Assembly (NCBI RefSeq): GCF_040712315.1
Contig: NC_134013.1
Location: 81,784,001-81,848,000, forward strand
Source: Castanea sativa
Lineage: Eukaryota; Streptophyta; Magnoliopsida; Fagales; Fagaceae
DNA length: 64,000 nt
Direction of reading: 5' to 3'
The notes under the pieces were generated by a model that did no database searches, had not been told where the DNA came from, and saw nothing but the letters and a program-made list of their open reading frames with translations. The position numbers were made by a program, and so were the translations under genes. The first letter of the stretch is position 1, and each line of letters opens with the position of its first letter. Positions 1 through 11,953 of the stretch are shown here, piece after piece.

Positions 1-679
1 CCAAAGAAACTTCGTCATTGTTGTTAAGAAATGATTTTTTCCCCCAAGGTGATAACCACTTTTACTCCTAATGATGATTGATAAATTAAGTCAATATATG
101 TGAGAGCCACTTTTACTCCAGGAATAAAGACAAAATTTCTGATGGAAAGAAGGGGTTTAAAACTTTAAATGCTTATATGCTACGCAATGTGTTTAATATA
201 CAACCTTTATCTATATTATTATTTTAAAGCTTTTCTTCTTCATGATTAATTGTAGAGAAAGAAAACTCTTTGACCGATAGAAACAACAAATTCATTATTG
301 AGGCAAATCTATGCTCTAGATTTACTTCTAGTGATTCTACTGATGCATTGATGCTGATTGGCTTGCCCCATAGGCAATGCAATGAATTAAAGCAGAATCA
401 TGAAGGCAGAGAACAATGCATGTATCAACATGGAAAAACTATTAGGGTAAAGAAAAAGAACCATCATATCAAACAAAGAAAACATTAAAAAACACAAAGA
501 GTACCACAAATGCAATAAACTCAAGGGAGTTGTAGAGTACTTTTTGGATAGGTAAGGTAGTTATGGAGTACTTGATAATGATATATCATCTTCTACAGAA
601 CAAAATTTAATGTCCTGCTAAACTAAATAAAACCAACCACTTTACACTTCCACCTCCATGTGATGTGATTGAATTGAAG
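1..679. other. gene-free stretch downstream of PSMD9
   Basis: I see no convincing gene here. The longest open frame (270-488, plus) has no recognisable domain and no splice partners. The stretch is AT-rich and lies beyond the PSMD9 stop codon. Its right part presumably includes the PSMD9 3' UTR and polyadenylation region, read on the minus strand. No inverted or tandem repeat stands out. Confidence 0.5.
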
Positions 680-1574
680 TTATAAGATCCGGAAATGGCA
701 TCTGCAAGCATTGAACATAGCCCAAGAGTTAAGAGTGATGTTCATGGTTATATGCTTCAGTTGGCTATTGAAAAGACAGAATTAAATGAAAGAAAACTAA
801 GGATCCCACATCTCCTCAATCCTCATCAACCAGACTGAGGATAAGGTATAATTGACTGGATATCCTTCTATAATTTTTCTGGAAGGTCATAAGTTTAATG
901 TTTTATATTTTGAGTATTTTGGTTCTGGGACACATTTACTCATAAAGCATCATCATGTATATCAATACTAGCAATTTATGGCATAACCAGCACAAAGAAA
1001 TTTAAGGATTACGATGGCCTTGAAAAGAAAATAAGCAACTTAGAAAAGCAAAATTTACAGGCAATATTTGCAAAAAGAGCTGGAAATCAGTCCAAAAAAA
1101 TAGTGCCTTTGTGAAGTGATGAAAAGTGCACTAAGTGGCAAGGATAGTTCAGTTACTTTCTTCAGAGATATGTTAATTAAATATAAATAGAAGTCCAAAT
1201 GTAAGAAATTTATAGACAAAATAAGGAATAAAAAGACCAGGTACCACCCGAACCTTGAAAGAAATAGAAGGGAGCATCTTATATAGGTTGAAACAAAAGT
1301 TATAATGCTAGCCATAATACTAATTTTACATAATTTTAGCTTGGACACACCAGCAAACAAGCAAGTAAAAAGCCAACTTTTTTCTAGGAAAATTAAGTTC
1401 CATTGCTTGCAGAATTGTCACCAGCAAATAAACTACTTTTCTCCCTTCTATTGTTGATAACTTCCCAAAAACATTACTTCAGTCAGAAAAGTGGTGAGGA
1501 TTTTGCAATAATAATCAACTTTTCCCTTTGTACTTATCTCTCTGCCTTATGTTTTTTTGCATAAGGTAGTGTTC

Positions 1575-1632
<58 letters not shown>

Positions 1633-4600
1633 CCTATCAAAAAAAATAATTTGATTGTTGGGGATAGGGGAATATGAACCCTAGATGTCTCCGTTGGAAA
1701 CATCTGGAGGTGCCAACCAATTGAGTTATAAGACTCTTGCCATTATTTGATATATTAAATAAAATACAAAGGAATTTGACTCACCATAATATGGAATTGC
1801 AAGAGTAGCCACATAGTTATAACAAAAGGAATAACTCCAACAATAATGTATCCTAAAGCTAAATAAGCCACCAAAATCATTCTAGCTATTAACATTTTTA
1901 GAAATGATAATCAGCATTTTTTACTTAAGTTATGGGTAAAGGAGATTGCAGACATACCCAAGTAGACCCCTGCCTTGCCATGTTCTGGGTGTCACTGTTA
2001 AGTTGATCGGTGCACCTTGCCTCATAATTACTACGGGTATTGCACAACCTTGATTTGTCTGAGCTTCAGAAGCAAGCCTTTGTAGCAAATTTTCACCAGC
2101 TTCCACATTTCCAAATTTGACGATCTGATCTCCAAGTTGTAAACCATCCTCTGCTGCTGGTGATGCATCAGCTATTTCATCAACCATTGCAAAGGGAATA
2201 CTGGCCATCACATCAACATCCATATCACTTGAAGAATCCCTCAGAACAACATTGTGTGAGGATGCAGATGGAACATCACTCACAACTGGAGAGTTTTGGT
2301 TGTTTGACCCCTCAGGATTACCTTGCACCAAAGGCAAAAAAGCAGTCACTTTGCTGTGTACAATATGAAATTATTCAAATAGAATCTATACTTTTAGCTC
2401 ACAGTTTTATAAAGACAAGACATCCAAAAAGAAGAGTTAAGAGGACTTCACTGTTCAAATGAAAATGATTCTGATTCCTAAAATGAAGAACAATTACTTA
2501 ATTGGTAGATTATAGCAATAATGACATATTTGAGATAAACAAGAAATCCATCACCGGCAACAATAGTGGGAAATAACTAGATATGATATTTCATGATAAA
2601 TGGACATTTAAAACTAAAAATTGGAAAGCCAGAACCAGAAACTTCCTTCACTAACAGGTAAATTCAGCCCCTAAACAGTCACACAACATATCAACTTACA
2701 TGCATGCAGTATTTCAGTCTTTAGAAGCGAAGTAAATAGGTTCTTGTATTGTAGATGTTGATCAAGTAAGATACGCTTCATATCCAAGTCAAATCACACC
2801 ATGTTTTATTAAATCTAAAATATTCTTCATGTTAGCGTTCAGAACAATTTTGACATCATTTTAAAGCACATAAAGAAAAAAATGTGTATTCTCTGGATAT
2901 GATGTCATATGTAATGCAGAGGAATTATACTATACATCTCCTGCAATGAAAAATAATGGGGCTATAATGTCATGCTCTCACACACGCGGGGAACAGTTTT
3001 TGAGATGGGGGGCAACCGCAAATCAACATTCAGGAAGGACAATGCGAACAACAGCAACAACAAAAAAATCAGCCCCACAAGAAAACTGTAGGCAATAAAT
3101 AGCTTATCCATCAGACTTAAAATTTGCATCTAAACTACAAAAAAAAATCCATCTCGTTACTATTAAAAAAAAAAAACCATTGATACGTCAATGTTGTCAC
3201 ATCATTTAAACGAAGGTATCAATAGTAACAAGATTTTTTTTTTTTTTGATAAGTAAGAATGATATATATACGAAAGGTTACTCTATGCAAGAAAAACACA
3301 GAGCAAACCAGAAAATTACAAGGAAAAAAAAAACAAAAAAAATACATAAAAGAAGACCAAACAACAAATTAATTACAAAAGAGAAAGAGAGCTTAGAAAA
3401 GAAGGGAGAGAATCACTAGTCGTGAGTCCCCAAGGAGACCAATCAAAAAGAGCTCCACTAAAAGAAGCAAGCATCTAATCTCCGGAACTATCCTAATCCT
3501 CAAAATCCATAGCACAAGTTTTATCAACAGCACAAACTACAGAATAACATATTGGTTACTCAAGATCCATGCAGAAGCCACAAATTTTCCATATCTTTGA
3601 TCTAGGAAAAGTTTCATCTAAATCCTTTTATATGCCTAAATTGTTAACCAATTGATAAATGATATTTATCTTCAATCAATGAACTTCATTCAATGAAGTT
3701 CCACCAGGTAACATGAGTTCAGAAATCATATTACAATATTTCTCTTAATGAATCTGGTAGACCCTAGAATAGCCCTTATTTCAACCAGTTACCTGACTCT
3801 TTTGGGGGTGATGATCTAGAAGCGAGCCTTGATGAATGCAGAATTTGTATATTCTGATCCATTTTCTCTGTTGTCACCTTGTGATCATTCCGCAGCTCTA
3901 AAGATAGAAAGAAAATAGAAATAAATACAAAATGATTAAAACAAAAAATTAGTGGTATAAAGGTGTAATTTAACACCATAGTACTGCTGCTATGTCTGTT
4001 ACAGGCAATTCAATAATAAGCATGCCCTTAAATCGTTTTTTTATTTTAATTCCCTTCAATTACATAATCCAAACAAATAAAGCTACATATAAATTTTTGG
4101 CAACTTAGTGCACCTAGCTTCCAAAAGGATAAGCTAAACTAAATATATAAAGTAGTTGCTCTCTCCACATACATTTTTCTTAGAAAAATAAAAGACATCT
4201 ACACATGTTGGTTGGATGTTCATTAGATATTGGTCATTGTTTTGGCACTGAATCTCCCCTTGTATCTTCTCTGATAAGGCAAGGAGCGGGGGACAGGAGA
4301 GGTTGAGATGTTCATTTTATTCAAGGTCGTAATGATTGGGAAGCGGAGTTGGTGGATGATTTCTTTCAGTTTTTGGCAGCCAATTTACTTTCAGCGAATG
4401 ATGGTGATCGTATGAGATGGAAGTTGATGAAGAATGTGGATTTTAATATCCGCTTGTTTTATCATAAGCTGCATGGTTCTTCTTACATTGATTTTCCCTG
4501 GAAAGGTAATTGGAAGGTTAAGGCACCTAGCATATCTCGTTCTTTGTCTGGGATAAGATTCTCATGGGTGATAATTTGTGGAGTAGGGGTTTTGATTTTG

Positions 4601-5772
4601 TTAACTTGTGCATCATGTTTTATTGTTGTGGGGAGACAGTGGATCATTTGTTGCTACATTATGGGAAGGCTCGTCATTAGTGAAGTTTTGTCTAGAACTT
4701 TTGGGATTTCGTGGGTTCTCTCAAGATCATTTGCAGATTTCCTTTTTGATTGGTGAAATTGGTTAGGGAAGCATTCATCTAACATTTGGAATTTAGCTCA
4801 GTTGTGTTTGATGTGGTGTATTTGGAGGGAATGCAACCAAAAGACTTTTGAGGACTCAGATAGATCTGATGACCAGTTGCTGGCTTTTTTTACTGGTTCC
4901 CTTTTTGATTGGTCTAGGACTTGGTGACTCACATTTAGGGAATCTTTCCCTTTGTTCCTCAGCTCTCAATTTCTTTGTAATTAGTTTCTTTCCTCTGTTT
5001 TTGTTTTCCTCTCTTTTTTTGTAATCTTTGATATGTTTTGTGTTTCTTTTCTTTGCATAAAGTAGTTTTTTTAATATACATCTTTCTTACTTATCAAAAA
5101 AAGAATATTGAAACATTATTGCACTCACACATCCACATTGACAAGAACCCATATCATCAAATCCATTCCATTGCACAAACATGAAGGTATGTTTCGCCAC
5201 CACATAAAAGTTAAAACTTAAAACTTACAAATTCAAAATATATTCGTGCTAATCTACTTATATGACAATGTTACTGTCATTCAACACGTTAAGCTCCCCT
5301 TTTTTTTTTTTTTTAAATTAGCTCTCTTAAGACCCATTAACACTAAGAAAACTTGAATCAAAACGCAAGCTCAATACACAAATTCAATTAAAACACAACG
5401 AAAATAACCACCATACCAGAAAGACGATGCCTTTCCGCTCGCACAACTGGAATATCAATATCAGAGCGAGGAAACCCCTACAAAGCGCAAAATAAAATAA
5501 AAAAACCTAAATAACCAAATCCCATTGCCAATTACCAAGAAAACACAATTTCAAAACCAACATCACAACTACATATTATCACTCACAACTCACAATTTCA
5601 AAAAATAAAAAAGAAGGAAGAAGAAAGAGACCTCGGAATCGACGAGATTGCCGGAAAGGCCAGGGCCGCCAGGCTGGCAGAGGCGGTCGATGATGGCGTT
5701 CATCTCGGCCTCCAAGGCGCTCCTCTTGTCCATCAGAGCCATCGTCTCCGTTTTCACGTTCGTCGCCACCAT
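680..5772 (-). CDS. PSMD9: 26S proteasome regulatory subunit 9 / Nas2-type assembly chaperone (PDZ protein)
   Basis: Five minus-strand exons at 5772-5632, 5477-5417, 3897-3793, 2348-1958 and 701-680 join in phase to 720 nt, encoding 239 residues. Residues 1-102 form the helical N-terminal region, including a GGPGLSGNLVDSEGFPR stretch, and about 135-230 form a PDZ domain (SPAAEDGLQLGDQIVKFGNV). The chain ends GLLGCHFRIL, as expected for the family. PSMD9/Nas2 proteins bind the Rpt5 C-terminus while the proteasome ATPase ring is assembled, in cytosol and nucleus; this role is family knowledge. All introns are GT-AG. The fourth exon's acceptor (after AAAG at 2349-2350) was chosen to keep phase and is the least certain junction. 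The last exon is only 22 nt and lies beyond a 1256-bp intron. LINE and SINE copies sit in its introns. Confidence 0.9.
1579..1630. repeat. (TA)n microsatellite
   Basis: An uninterrupted AT/TA dinucleotide run of about 50 bases in the last intron of PSMD9. It abuts the tail of the SINE-like element at 1628-1741, so it probably grew from that element's tail. It creates a false frame encoding alternating Tyr-Ile on the minus strand. Confidence 0.9.
1628..1741 (-). mobile_element. tRNA-derived SINE-like copy
   Basis: Read on the minus strand, the segment has an A-box-like AACTCAATTGG, then about 40 bases on a B-box-like GGGTTCATATTCC. It ends with a T-rich tail TTTTTTTGATAGGTAA running into a TA microsatellite. 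This order fits a plant tRNA-derived SINE. It lies in the final intron of PSMD9 in the gene's own orientation. It is diverged, and no target duplication is clear. Confidence 0.5.
3234..3500 (-). mobile_element. LINE 3'-end fragment
   Basis: A T-run followed by GATAAGTAAGAATGATATAT marks the poly(A) end of a minus-strand LINE. Further in, the minus strand carries the same 3' sequence (a TTTTTGATTGGTCT segment, then GGGGACTCAC) found at the ends of the LINEs near 5.0 kb and 34.0 kb. It is a short 5'-truncated copy in the third intron region of PSMD9. Confidence 0.65.
4255..5107 (+). mobile_element. 5'-truncated LINE copy (ORF2 C-terminal zinc-binding region)
   Basis: The plus strand encodes the last part of a plant LINE ORF2. 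It has [26 protein letters not shown] and FPWKGNWKVKAPS, then a reverse-transcriptase-associated zinc-binding-like block ([16 protein letters not shown] in a shifted frame), and ends CTTACTTATCAAAAAA. The same order occurs at 33.4-34.19 kb, so the two are one family. Frameshifts and stops break the frame. It is antisense to PSMD9 inside the intron between exons 2 and 3 and accounts for much of that intron. Confidence 0.8.
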
Positions 5773-6105
5773 TTTTTTTTGAAGGGTGTGTGTTTCGGTC
5801 ACCGGCACGGTGGTTTTATCAACGCCTAAGTATTAAGCGGTGAGTTTTGAGTTTGAGCTGTAGCGAGTGAGAGAAGGTCCAGGAATGAGTATATATACCA
5901 TGTACTAACGAAGTGTAGATAGTGGAAAGAAAGCTTGGGAGAAAAGAAATCAGGGCCTGCATTGTCTTTTCGGATGATTTATTATGGGCAATTTGTTAAA
6001 TCCACTACATGTTCCTTTGGGTTTTTTTTTTTTTTTTTTAAATATACATATACATTTTATACATGGTTTTAAAAACCGATACATGCTATTTTGTGATAAT
6101 CAATT
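5773..6105. other. PSMD9 5' leader/promoter; no gene
   Basis: Between the PSMD9 start and the large LINE lie only the PSMD9 leader, the TATA-like site, and AT-rich DNA with a T-run at about 6022. The LINE therefore sits within about 300 bases of the PSMD9 promoter, in divergent orientation. Confidence 0.6.
5890..5897 (-). promoter_or_regulatory. probable TATA box of PSMD9
   Basis: On the minus strand an eight-base TATATATA run lies about 118 bases upstream of the PSMD9 ATG. It is followed by a pyrimidine-rich leader (CTTCTCTCACTCGC), typical of a plant transcription start. Transcription would begin near 5860. This is inference from position and composition only. Confidence 0.45.
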
Positions 6106-6263
6106 ATGTGTTCTCGGTTGCATTTGTGGGCTCTCCCTACTTTCTCAACTAGTATTTAGTTTCCTTCTTTTTGGCAAAGATGTTATATTTCCTTACTGTA
6201 ATTAGATTATATGTAAGGCTTGGGTACTGTTTGTGGGGTTTGGGAAACAGATTAGTTTGGATT

Positions 6264-7807
6264 ATGAATGATCTTGTTGCTAAGTGGAATAAGGTTTCCC
6301 TTTCTCCTAAAGAGGGAAAGAAAGTGGTTACTTTGAAAAATAGACATTCTCAAGATTTGTTTTGGCGGCTAAATTCCTCACCAAAAGGAGTGTCAATATG
6401 TATATTGTGGCCAAAAAATTTAGACCTTCATGGCATACAAGTCAAAATTTTCATATTAAAGTTGCTGGAGATAACCATCTTTTGTTTGTTTTTGAACTTC
6501 GAACTAATGTCGAAAAAGTACTCATGGGTGAATCATGGTCTTTTGATAGACATCTTGTTGTCTTTCAAAGGTATGATGGAAAATCTGTCATGGAGAGTCT
6601 AAAATTTAGTTCAGCCATGTTTTGGGCTCAAATTCACAACCTTCTGTTTAGTCTATTATGCCTTAAGGTGGCTATTGGAATTGGAGATACGTTAGGGGAG
6701 GTTATTTGAATGGAGGATACTTTAGAAATGGTTGGGGGGAATTTTTTAAGAGTTCGAGAGGCCATGGATATTACCCAACCTTTGTGTCAAGGCAGACAAA
6801 TTTCATTTGGAGATGATTTAGAGGGCTGGATTTCTTTCAAATATGAAAGGCTTCCTAATATTTGTTACTGGTGTGGTATGGTGTCTCATGATGACAAGGA
6901 GTGTTCTCTCTGGCTTCAAAGTAAGGTCTCTCTTAAAAAGGAAGATCAACAATTTGAGTAGTGGATCTGTGCTACTCAATTTAATTACTCAAGGAAGTCT
7001 ATTATAGAGGTCAAAGTCTTTAGGGTGAATGTTAATGGAAAATCTTTCAATCGGTTGTCTGGTAGTCATTTGGAGATTTCGCATAATGTGTTTATTGATG
7101 GATGCATTGTCAAAGAGGGGGTGGAAGTAGTGGGTGGTGCTGGATGTTCATCATCTAATGATGGGTGGGAGAAGGTGGCTCCGATGGAGGTTGGACCTGA
7201 TTTTAGGAAATCAACGGTTGGCATTAATCATGGACAGTTGGAGATGGAAGTTCCAGGAATTATGGTTACTACAAATGAAGGAAACTCAATTCCGAATTTT
7301 GAGGATACTTTGAGAGAGATTGATAATGAATTATCCATAGGTCTTAGGGGCCAAAATTCAAATTTAAATATTGGTGAGTCAAAAGTGGAAATTGTTGGTA
7401 GTTTATCATCTATTAGCATGCCAAAAAAGGTGGATAAAGAGCCTATGGCGAATAGGGAGGTTATACAAGATTTGGAGAGTCATTTAAATAAGCACATTCC
7501 TTTGCATGAGTTGGATGACTTGGCTAATAGTGGAGGTCACTTTAATATGGGCTATGAGAAGCAAGATAAGAATAGGAAAACTCATAATGGTAAACTTCGT
7601 ACTTGGGCTAGAATTCCACCAAAGTCTAACAACAGAGTTCAAGTGGGTGCCAAGTTGGAGAACTTGGGTTCAAAAAGAAAAGTCACTGGGAGTATGTCCT
7701 CTTCATCAATGGATAAGAAGGTGAAGTTTGTTGAGGAAATTAAAAAGTTTAGTGTTCTTTTAGCTACACATTTGGGATCGGTAGAGGTTGCCAAGCAACC
7801 TCGCTAA
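6264..7807 (+). pseudogene. LINE ORF1 (gag-like, DUF4283 plus CCHC knuckle), broken
   Basis: The frame starts at ATG 6264 (MNDLVAKWNKVSLS). It shifts near 6360 into VAKKFRPSWHTSQNFHIKVA, a DUF4283-type RNA-binding region, has a stop at about 6707, and continues as FGDDLEGWISFKYERLPNIC. A zinc-knuckle-like CYWCGMVSHDDKEC follows at about 6862-6903. After a stop at 6959 a low-complexity spacer runs to 7807. Plant LINE ORF1 proteins bind the element's RNA. At least one frameshift and two stops make it a pseudogene. Confidence 0.8.
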
Positions 7808-7812
7808 GAGCA

Positions 7813-10800
7813 ATGAATCTTTTAAGTTGGAATTGTCGGGGGCTTGGGAAGCCTCATACAATTAATGCCTTAAAGAAGGTAGTTAGGATAGAGAAGCCCA
7901 AAATTGTCTTCCTTATGGAGACGAAGTCAGATAGAGATTGGATAATGTGGGTCTGTGGTCAATGTGGTTTTAAGCAAGGATTGATTGTTCCTATCAGGGG
8001 TAGTAGTGGTGGCTTAGCCTTGTTCTAGGAGTCTGATATTCAAGTGAATGTTATTAAATATTCTGTCTCATATTGATGCTGAAATTTACAATGGTGAAGG
8101 AATTGGTTGGTGGCATCTAATGGGTTTTTATGGTAACCCAGATTCCGCTAAAAGATCTGAGTCTTGGAGGCTTCTTAAATATCTTAGTGGAATTTCACAA
8201 CACCCTTGAATGGTAATAGGTGATTTTAATGAAATTGTTGGTTTGTCTGAGAAGGAAGGAGGGGTTGTTCAACCTGCCCAACAAATGCAAAGATTCATGG
8301 ATATGCTGAATTGGTGTGGCCTGCATGATCTGGGGTTTGTTGGTTCTAAATTTACTTAGCTCTATAATATGTTTGATAGGTCTCAAATTCATGAAAGATT
8401 AGATAGAGCTCTTGCTACGGTTGATTGGTTGATCAAATTTCCTTCAGCTAAGCTTTTCCATAAAAGTTCCTCAGTTTCAGAGCATTGTCCCCTTGTACCT
8501 CAATTGGTTGGTAAACAGAAAGTTACAAAACAAAGTAAACCTTTTCTTTTTGAGGCTATGTGGTTGAAGGATCTAAGGTGTGAAAATGTTGTAAACTCGA
8601 CATGGGAAGAAGGATTGTACTTGGGTTCTAATTTCCCAATTTCAGCATTATTTGGACAATTGTTGTTCTAGGTTGGAACTATGGAATAAGAATGTTTTTG
8701 GTCATGTGGGTAAAAATATGGCTCAATTGCAGAAACATTTAGAGTGGCTGGAATTACAAAGTGCATCTCCTAAAAATATCATGTCCATGAGAGAAACAAA
8801 GGTGGAATGTAATTGTTGGCTAGACAAAGAAGATGATATGTGGCATCAGAAGTCGAGATTAAATTGGATTCAAGCTAGGGATAGAAACACTACCTATTTT
8901 CATTCTAAAGCTTCAACTCATTTTTAGAATAATTGCATTGAAGGTTTGCTTGATTGTAATGATGTTTGGCAGGAGGATAAGAAGGAAGTGGAGAGTATTG
9001 TGTTAAACTATTATTCGGATCTATTCAAGTCTTCTAATCCTTCCGTGTTTGAGGAATTGCTGGAAGCTATTCAACCGAAAGTTTCTGAGGATATGAATTT
9101 AAGGCTCACGACTGATTTTCAAGAAGCGGAGGTGAGAAGGGCTTTTAAGCAAAAATGTATCATCTAAAGTCTCCTGGTCCTAATGGTATGCCTCCTTTAT
9201 TTTCCCAGCATTTTTGGCCAACTATTGAGGTTGTTGTAACCAAAACAATTTTGGATTTCCTTAACTTTGGGATCATCCCGCCTAAATTTAATGAAACTCA
9301 TATGGTTTTAGTTCCAAAAATTAAGGAGCCTAAGAGAGTTACTGATTATCGCCTTATCAGTCTTTGTAATGTGATTTATAAGCTTGCTTCAAAAACCCTC
9401 TCTAATAGACTCAAAAAAAATATTGCAAAAAATTATTAGTGATTCCCAAAGTGCCTTTGTTCATGGTAGGTTGATTACTAATAATGTTTTGGTGGCTTTT
9501 GAAACCATGCATCATATAAATCTTAAAAAGACTAGGAATATTGGAGAGATGGCTTTAAAGATAGATATGAGCAAGGCTTATGATAGGGTTGAGTGGCTTT
9601 GTTTGAAAAAAATCATGGAGAAACTAGGTTTTAATTCAAGATGGAAGGATCTAATGATACAGTGTATTTTACTTATTCTATGCGCATCGATGGAAAACCT
9701 TTTGGTAATACCTCCCTTCTAAGGGTCTACGCCAAGATGACCCTCTCTCTCCTTACTTATTTCTAATTTGTGCAGAGAGCCTTTCTACACTAATTAAAAA
9801 ATCTGTAAATGTTGGATCTTTGGAAGGTATGTCTATATGTCGTGGATGTCCCAGTATTTCTCATTTATTTTTTGCAAATGATAGCCTCATTTTTTGTAAA
9901 GCTAGCTTGGATGAATGTGACTCTCTACAACGTGTTCTCGCAGTGTATGAAAGGGCTTCTGGACAACAATTGAATAAAGCAAAAACTTCTCTGTTTTTTA
10001 ATAGGAACACTGATTGAAATATTCAAGAGGAAATTAAGACAAGATTTGGGGCACAAATAATTCGTCAGCATGAAAAATATCTTGGACTCCCTCCCATTGT
10101 TGGTCGGAATAAAAGAAATTCTTTTAATGCAATTAAGGAGAAATTAGCAAAAAAATTGGCAGGATAGAAAGAAAGGCTATTGTCCAAGGCTGGTAAGGAG
10201 GTGTTGATTAAGGCTATAGCACAAGTTATACCGACTTAAACTATGACTTGTTTAAAATTCTTGATTCCTTTTGTGATGATTTGACAAGTATGATACGTAA
10301 CTTTTGGTAGGGACAAAAACAGGATGAGAAGAAAATGACTTGGTTGAGTTGGGAAAAACTATGTGTGCCGAAATCAAGTGGGGGGCTTGGTTTTAAGCTT
10401 TTGAAGCCTTTTAATTCAGCTCTCTTGGTGAAACAAGGATGGAGACTTCAAGTATGCAGGGACTCACTTGTTTATAAGGCGTTTAAGGCAAGGTATTTTT
10501 CGGAGTGTGATTTCCTTCAAGCTTCATTAGGTAATAAACCTTCATATATTTGGAGAAGTTTAATGGCAGCTCTAAAGGTGGTTTGTAAGGGTGTAAGATG
10601 GCATGTGGGGAATGGGTAGAAAATTCGGATATGGGATGACAAATGGCTTCCAAACTCATCTTCATATAATTTGATTTTTCTAAAAAGTTCAAATCCTTCA
10701 GCTTCTTTGGTTAGTGATTTGATTGACATTGATAATAAGAGATGGAATATGGATTTGCTTCAACAAGTTTTCCTAACTGTTGAGGTTGACTATATTGGAG

Positions 10801-11910
10801 GAATCCCTTTGAGTATGAGGTTGCCTGAGGTGTTTACTATTATAAGTGCATATAAAATTTCTTTAGATTTGTCCAATTGTTAAAGAAGTTGTTTCTTCGT
10901 CAAATGGGGATAGTCTACGATTATTTTGGAAAAGATTGTGGAAAATTCAAACTTCTGATAAGATTCGCCACTTTGCCTGGAGAGTTGCTCAGAATAGTTT
11001 GCCCACAAAAGACAATTTGGTTCACAGACATGTGTTGGTGGATGGTACCTATGAAGAATGTGGGACTGGTTCAGAGTCTTTACTCCATCTGTTCTGGGAA
11101 TGCAGCAAGGCTAAGGAGATGTGGGTTGCATCTAAATTATTTTGCTCCTTGCCTATGGTACATTTTCAGAGTTTCATGGATTTTTTATGGTTTGTGCTAA
11201 TGGAGGAGAAATGGATGAAAGAAAAATCAGCTTTGATTGTCACTTTGGTCTGGGCTTTTTGGATGAACAGAATGATGTTAGGCACAGTGGCTCTAGGAAG
11301 AACAGACAACATGTTTCAATGGTGTTCACATTATTTAGAGGAATTTTGGGCTTTCTCAATTATTCACCCAAAGTCTTCTCAAACATGTGATTCGAAGTGG
11401 ACTCCTCCAATAGCTCCAGTCTATAAGGTCAATGTGTATGGGGCTGTTTATTCTTCTTAGAAAGCTGCTGGGGTTAGGGTTATTATCCGAGATCATGAAG
11501 GTAAGTTCATTGCTAGTTTATGTAAAAAAATTCAGGCACCATTGGGAACTATTGAAGTTGAGGCTAAAGCATTTGAATTGAGTTTGCTGCTTGCAAAGGA
11601 AGTTGGTATTTTGAACTTTGTTTTGGAGGGTGACTCTTTGATTATTGTTTAATCTTTGTGTGAGAATGCTTCGGCTCTTCTTTAGTGACACCTATGGTGT
11701 ATGGAATATTAGCTACAACTCTTGAGTTTCGCAATGTTCATTTCTCTCATGTTCGTTGGTAAGGCAATAAGCCTACTTATCTTTTAGCAAAATTTGCTTT
11801 AGGCATTTATGACTATTTAGCTTCTATTGAAGAAAATCCTTATTTTCTTGAAGAAAATCCTTATTTTCTTGAACAAGCTCTTCTTTGTGATGTATCTTGT
11901 GCTTTAATTT
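7813..11910 (+). pseudogene. LINE ORF2 (endonuclease, reverse transcriptase, RNase H), broken
   Basis: It starts only six bases after the ORF1 frame with MNLLSWNCRGLGKP, the usual start of the AP-type endonuclease; GDFNEI follows at about 8220. Reverse transcriptase motifs include KSPGPNGMPPLF (near 9165), DYRLISLCNVIYKLASKTL, KIDMSKAYDRVEW (near 9560) and FANDSLIF, where the usual FADD is altered to FAND (near 9870). A zinc-binding region lies at 10.9-11.2 kb. An RNase H-like region from about 11395 carries VNVYGAVYSS and EVEAKAFELSLLLAK. Stops and frameshifts recur throughout. A 22-23-base sequence ending TCCTTATTTTCTTGAA is directly repeated at 11828-11875. Confidence 0.85.
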
Positions 11911-11953
11911 AATGAAAGTTCTAGTTTGTTTATTATAAAAATAAAAAATAAAA

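Larger units (their letters stand above)
6105..11953 (+). mobile_element. near full-length but decayed L1-like LINE with RNase H
   Basis: One plus-strand non-LTR retrotransposon of about 5.8 kb. It holds a 5' leader, ORF1 (6264-7807), ORF2 (7813 to about 11910) and an A-rich tail near 11930-11953. Domain order is DUF4283-like, CCHC knuckle, spacer; then endonuclease, reverse transcriptase, zinc-binding region and RNase H. Many in-frame stops and frameshifts show it cannot encode working proteins. The 5' boundary is approximate, and I could not identify a target-site duplication. It lies between PSMD9 and LAP2 and is unlike the intronic LINE family in its 3' sequence. Confidence 0.85.

Noticed and set aside
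270..488. 72-residue plus-strand frame near the left edge
   Set aside because: No domain, no splice partner and no codon pattern unlike chance; left as gene-free.
1515..1703. Frame with a long Tyr-Ile repeat (also 39564-39767)
   Set aside because: Both are translations of TA microsatellites.
4349..4756. 135-residue frame as a host gene
   Set aside because: It is LINE ORF2 C-terminal sequence with frameshifts, matching the element at 33.4-34.2 kb.
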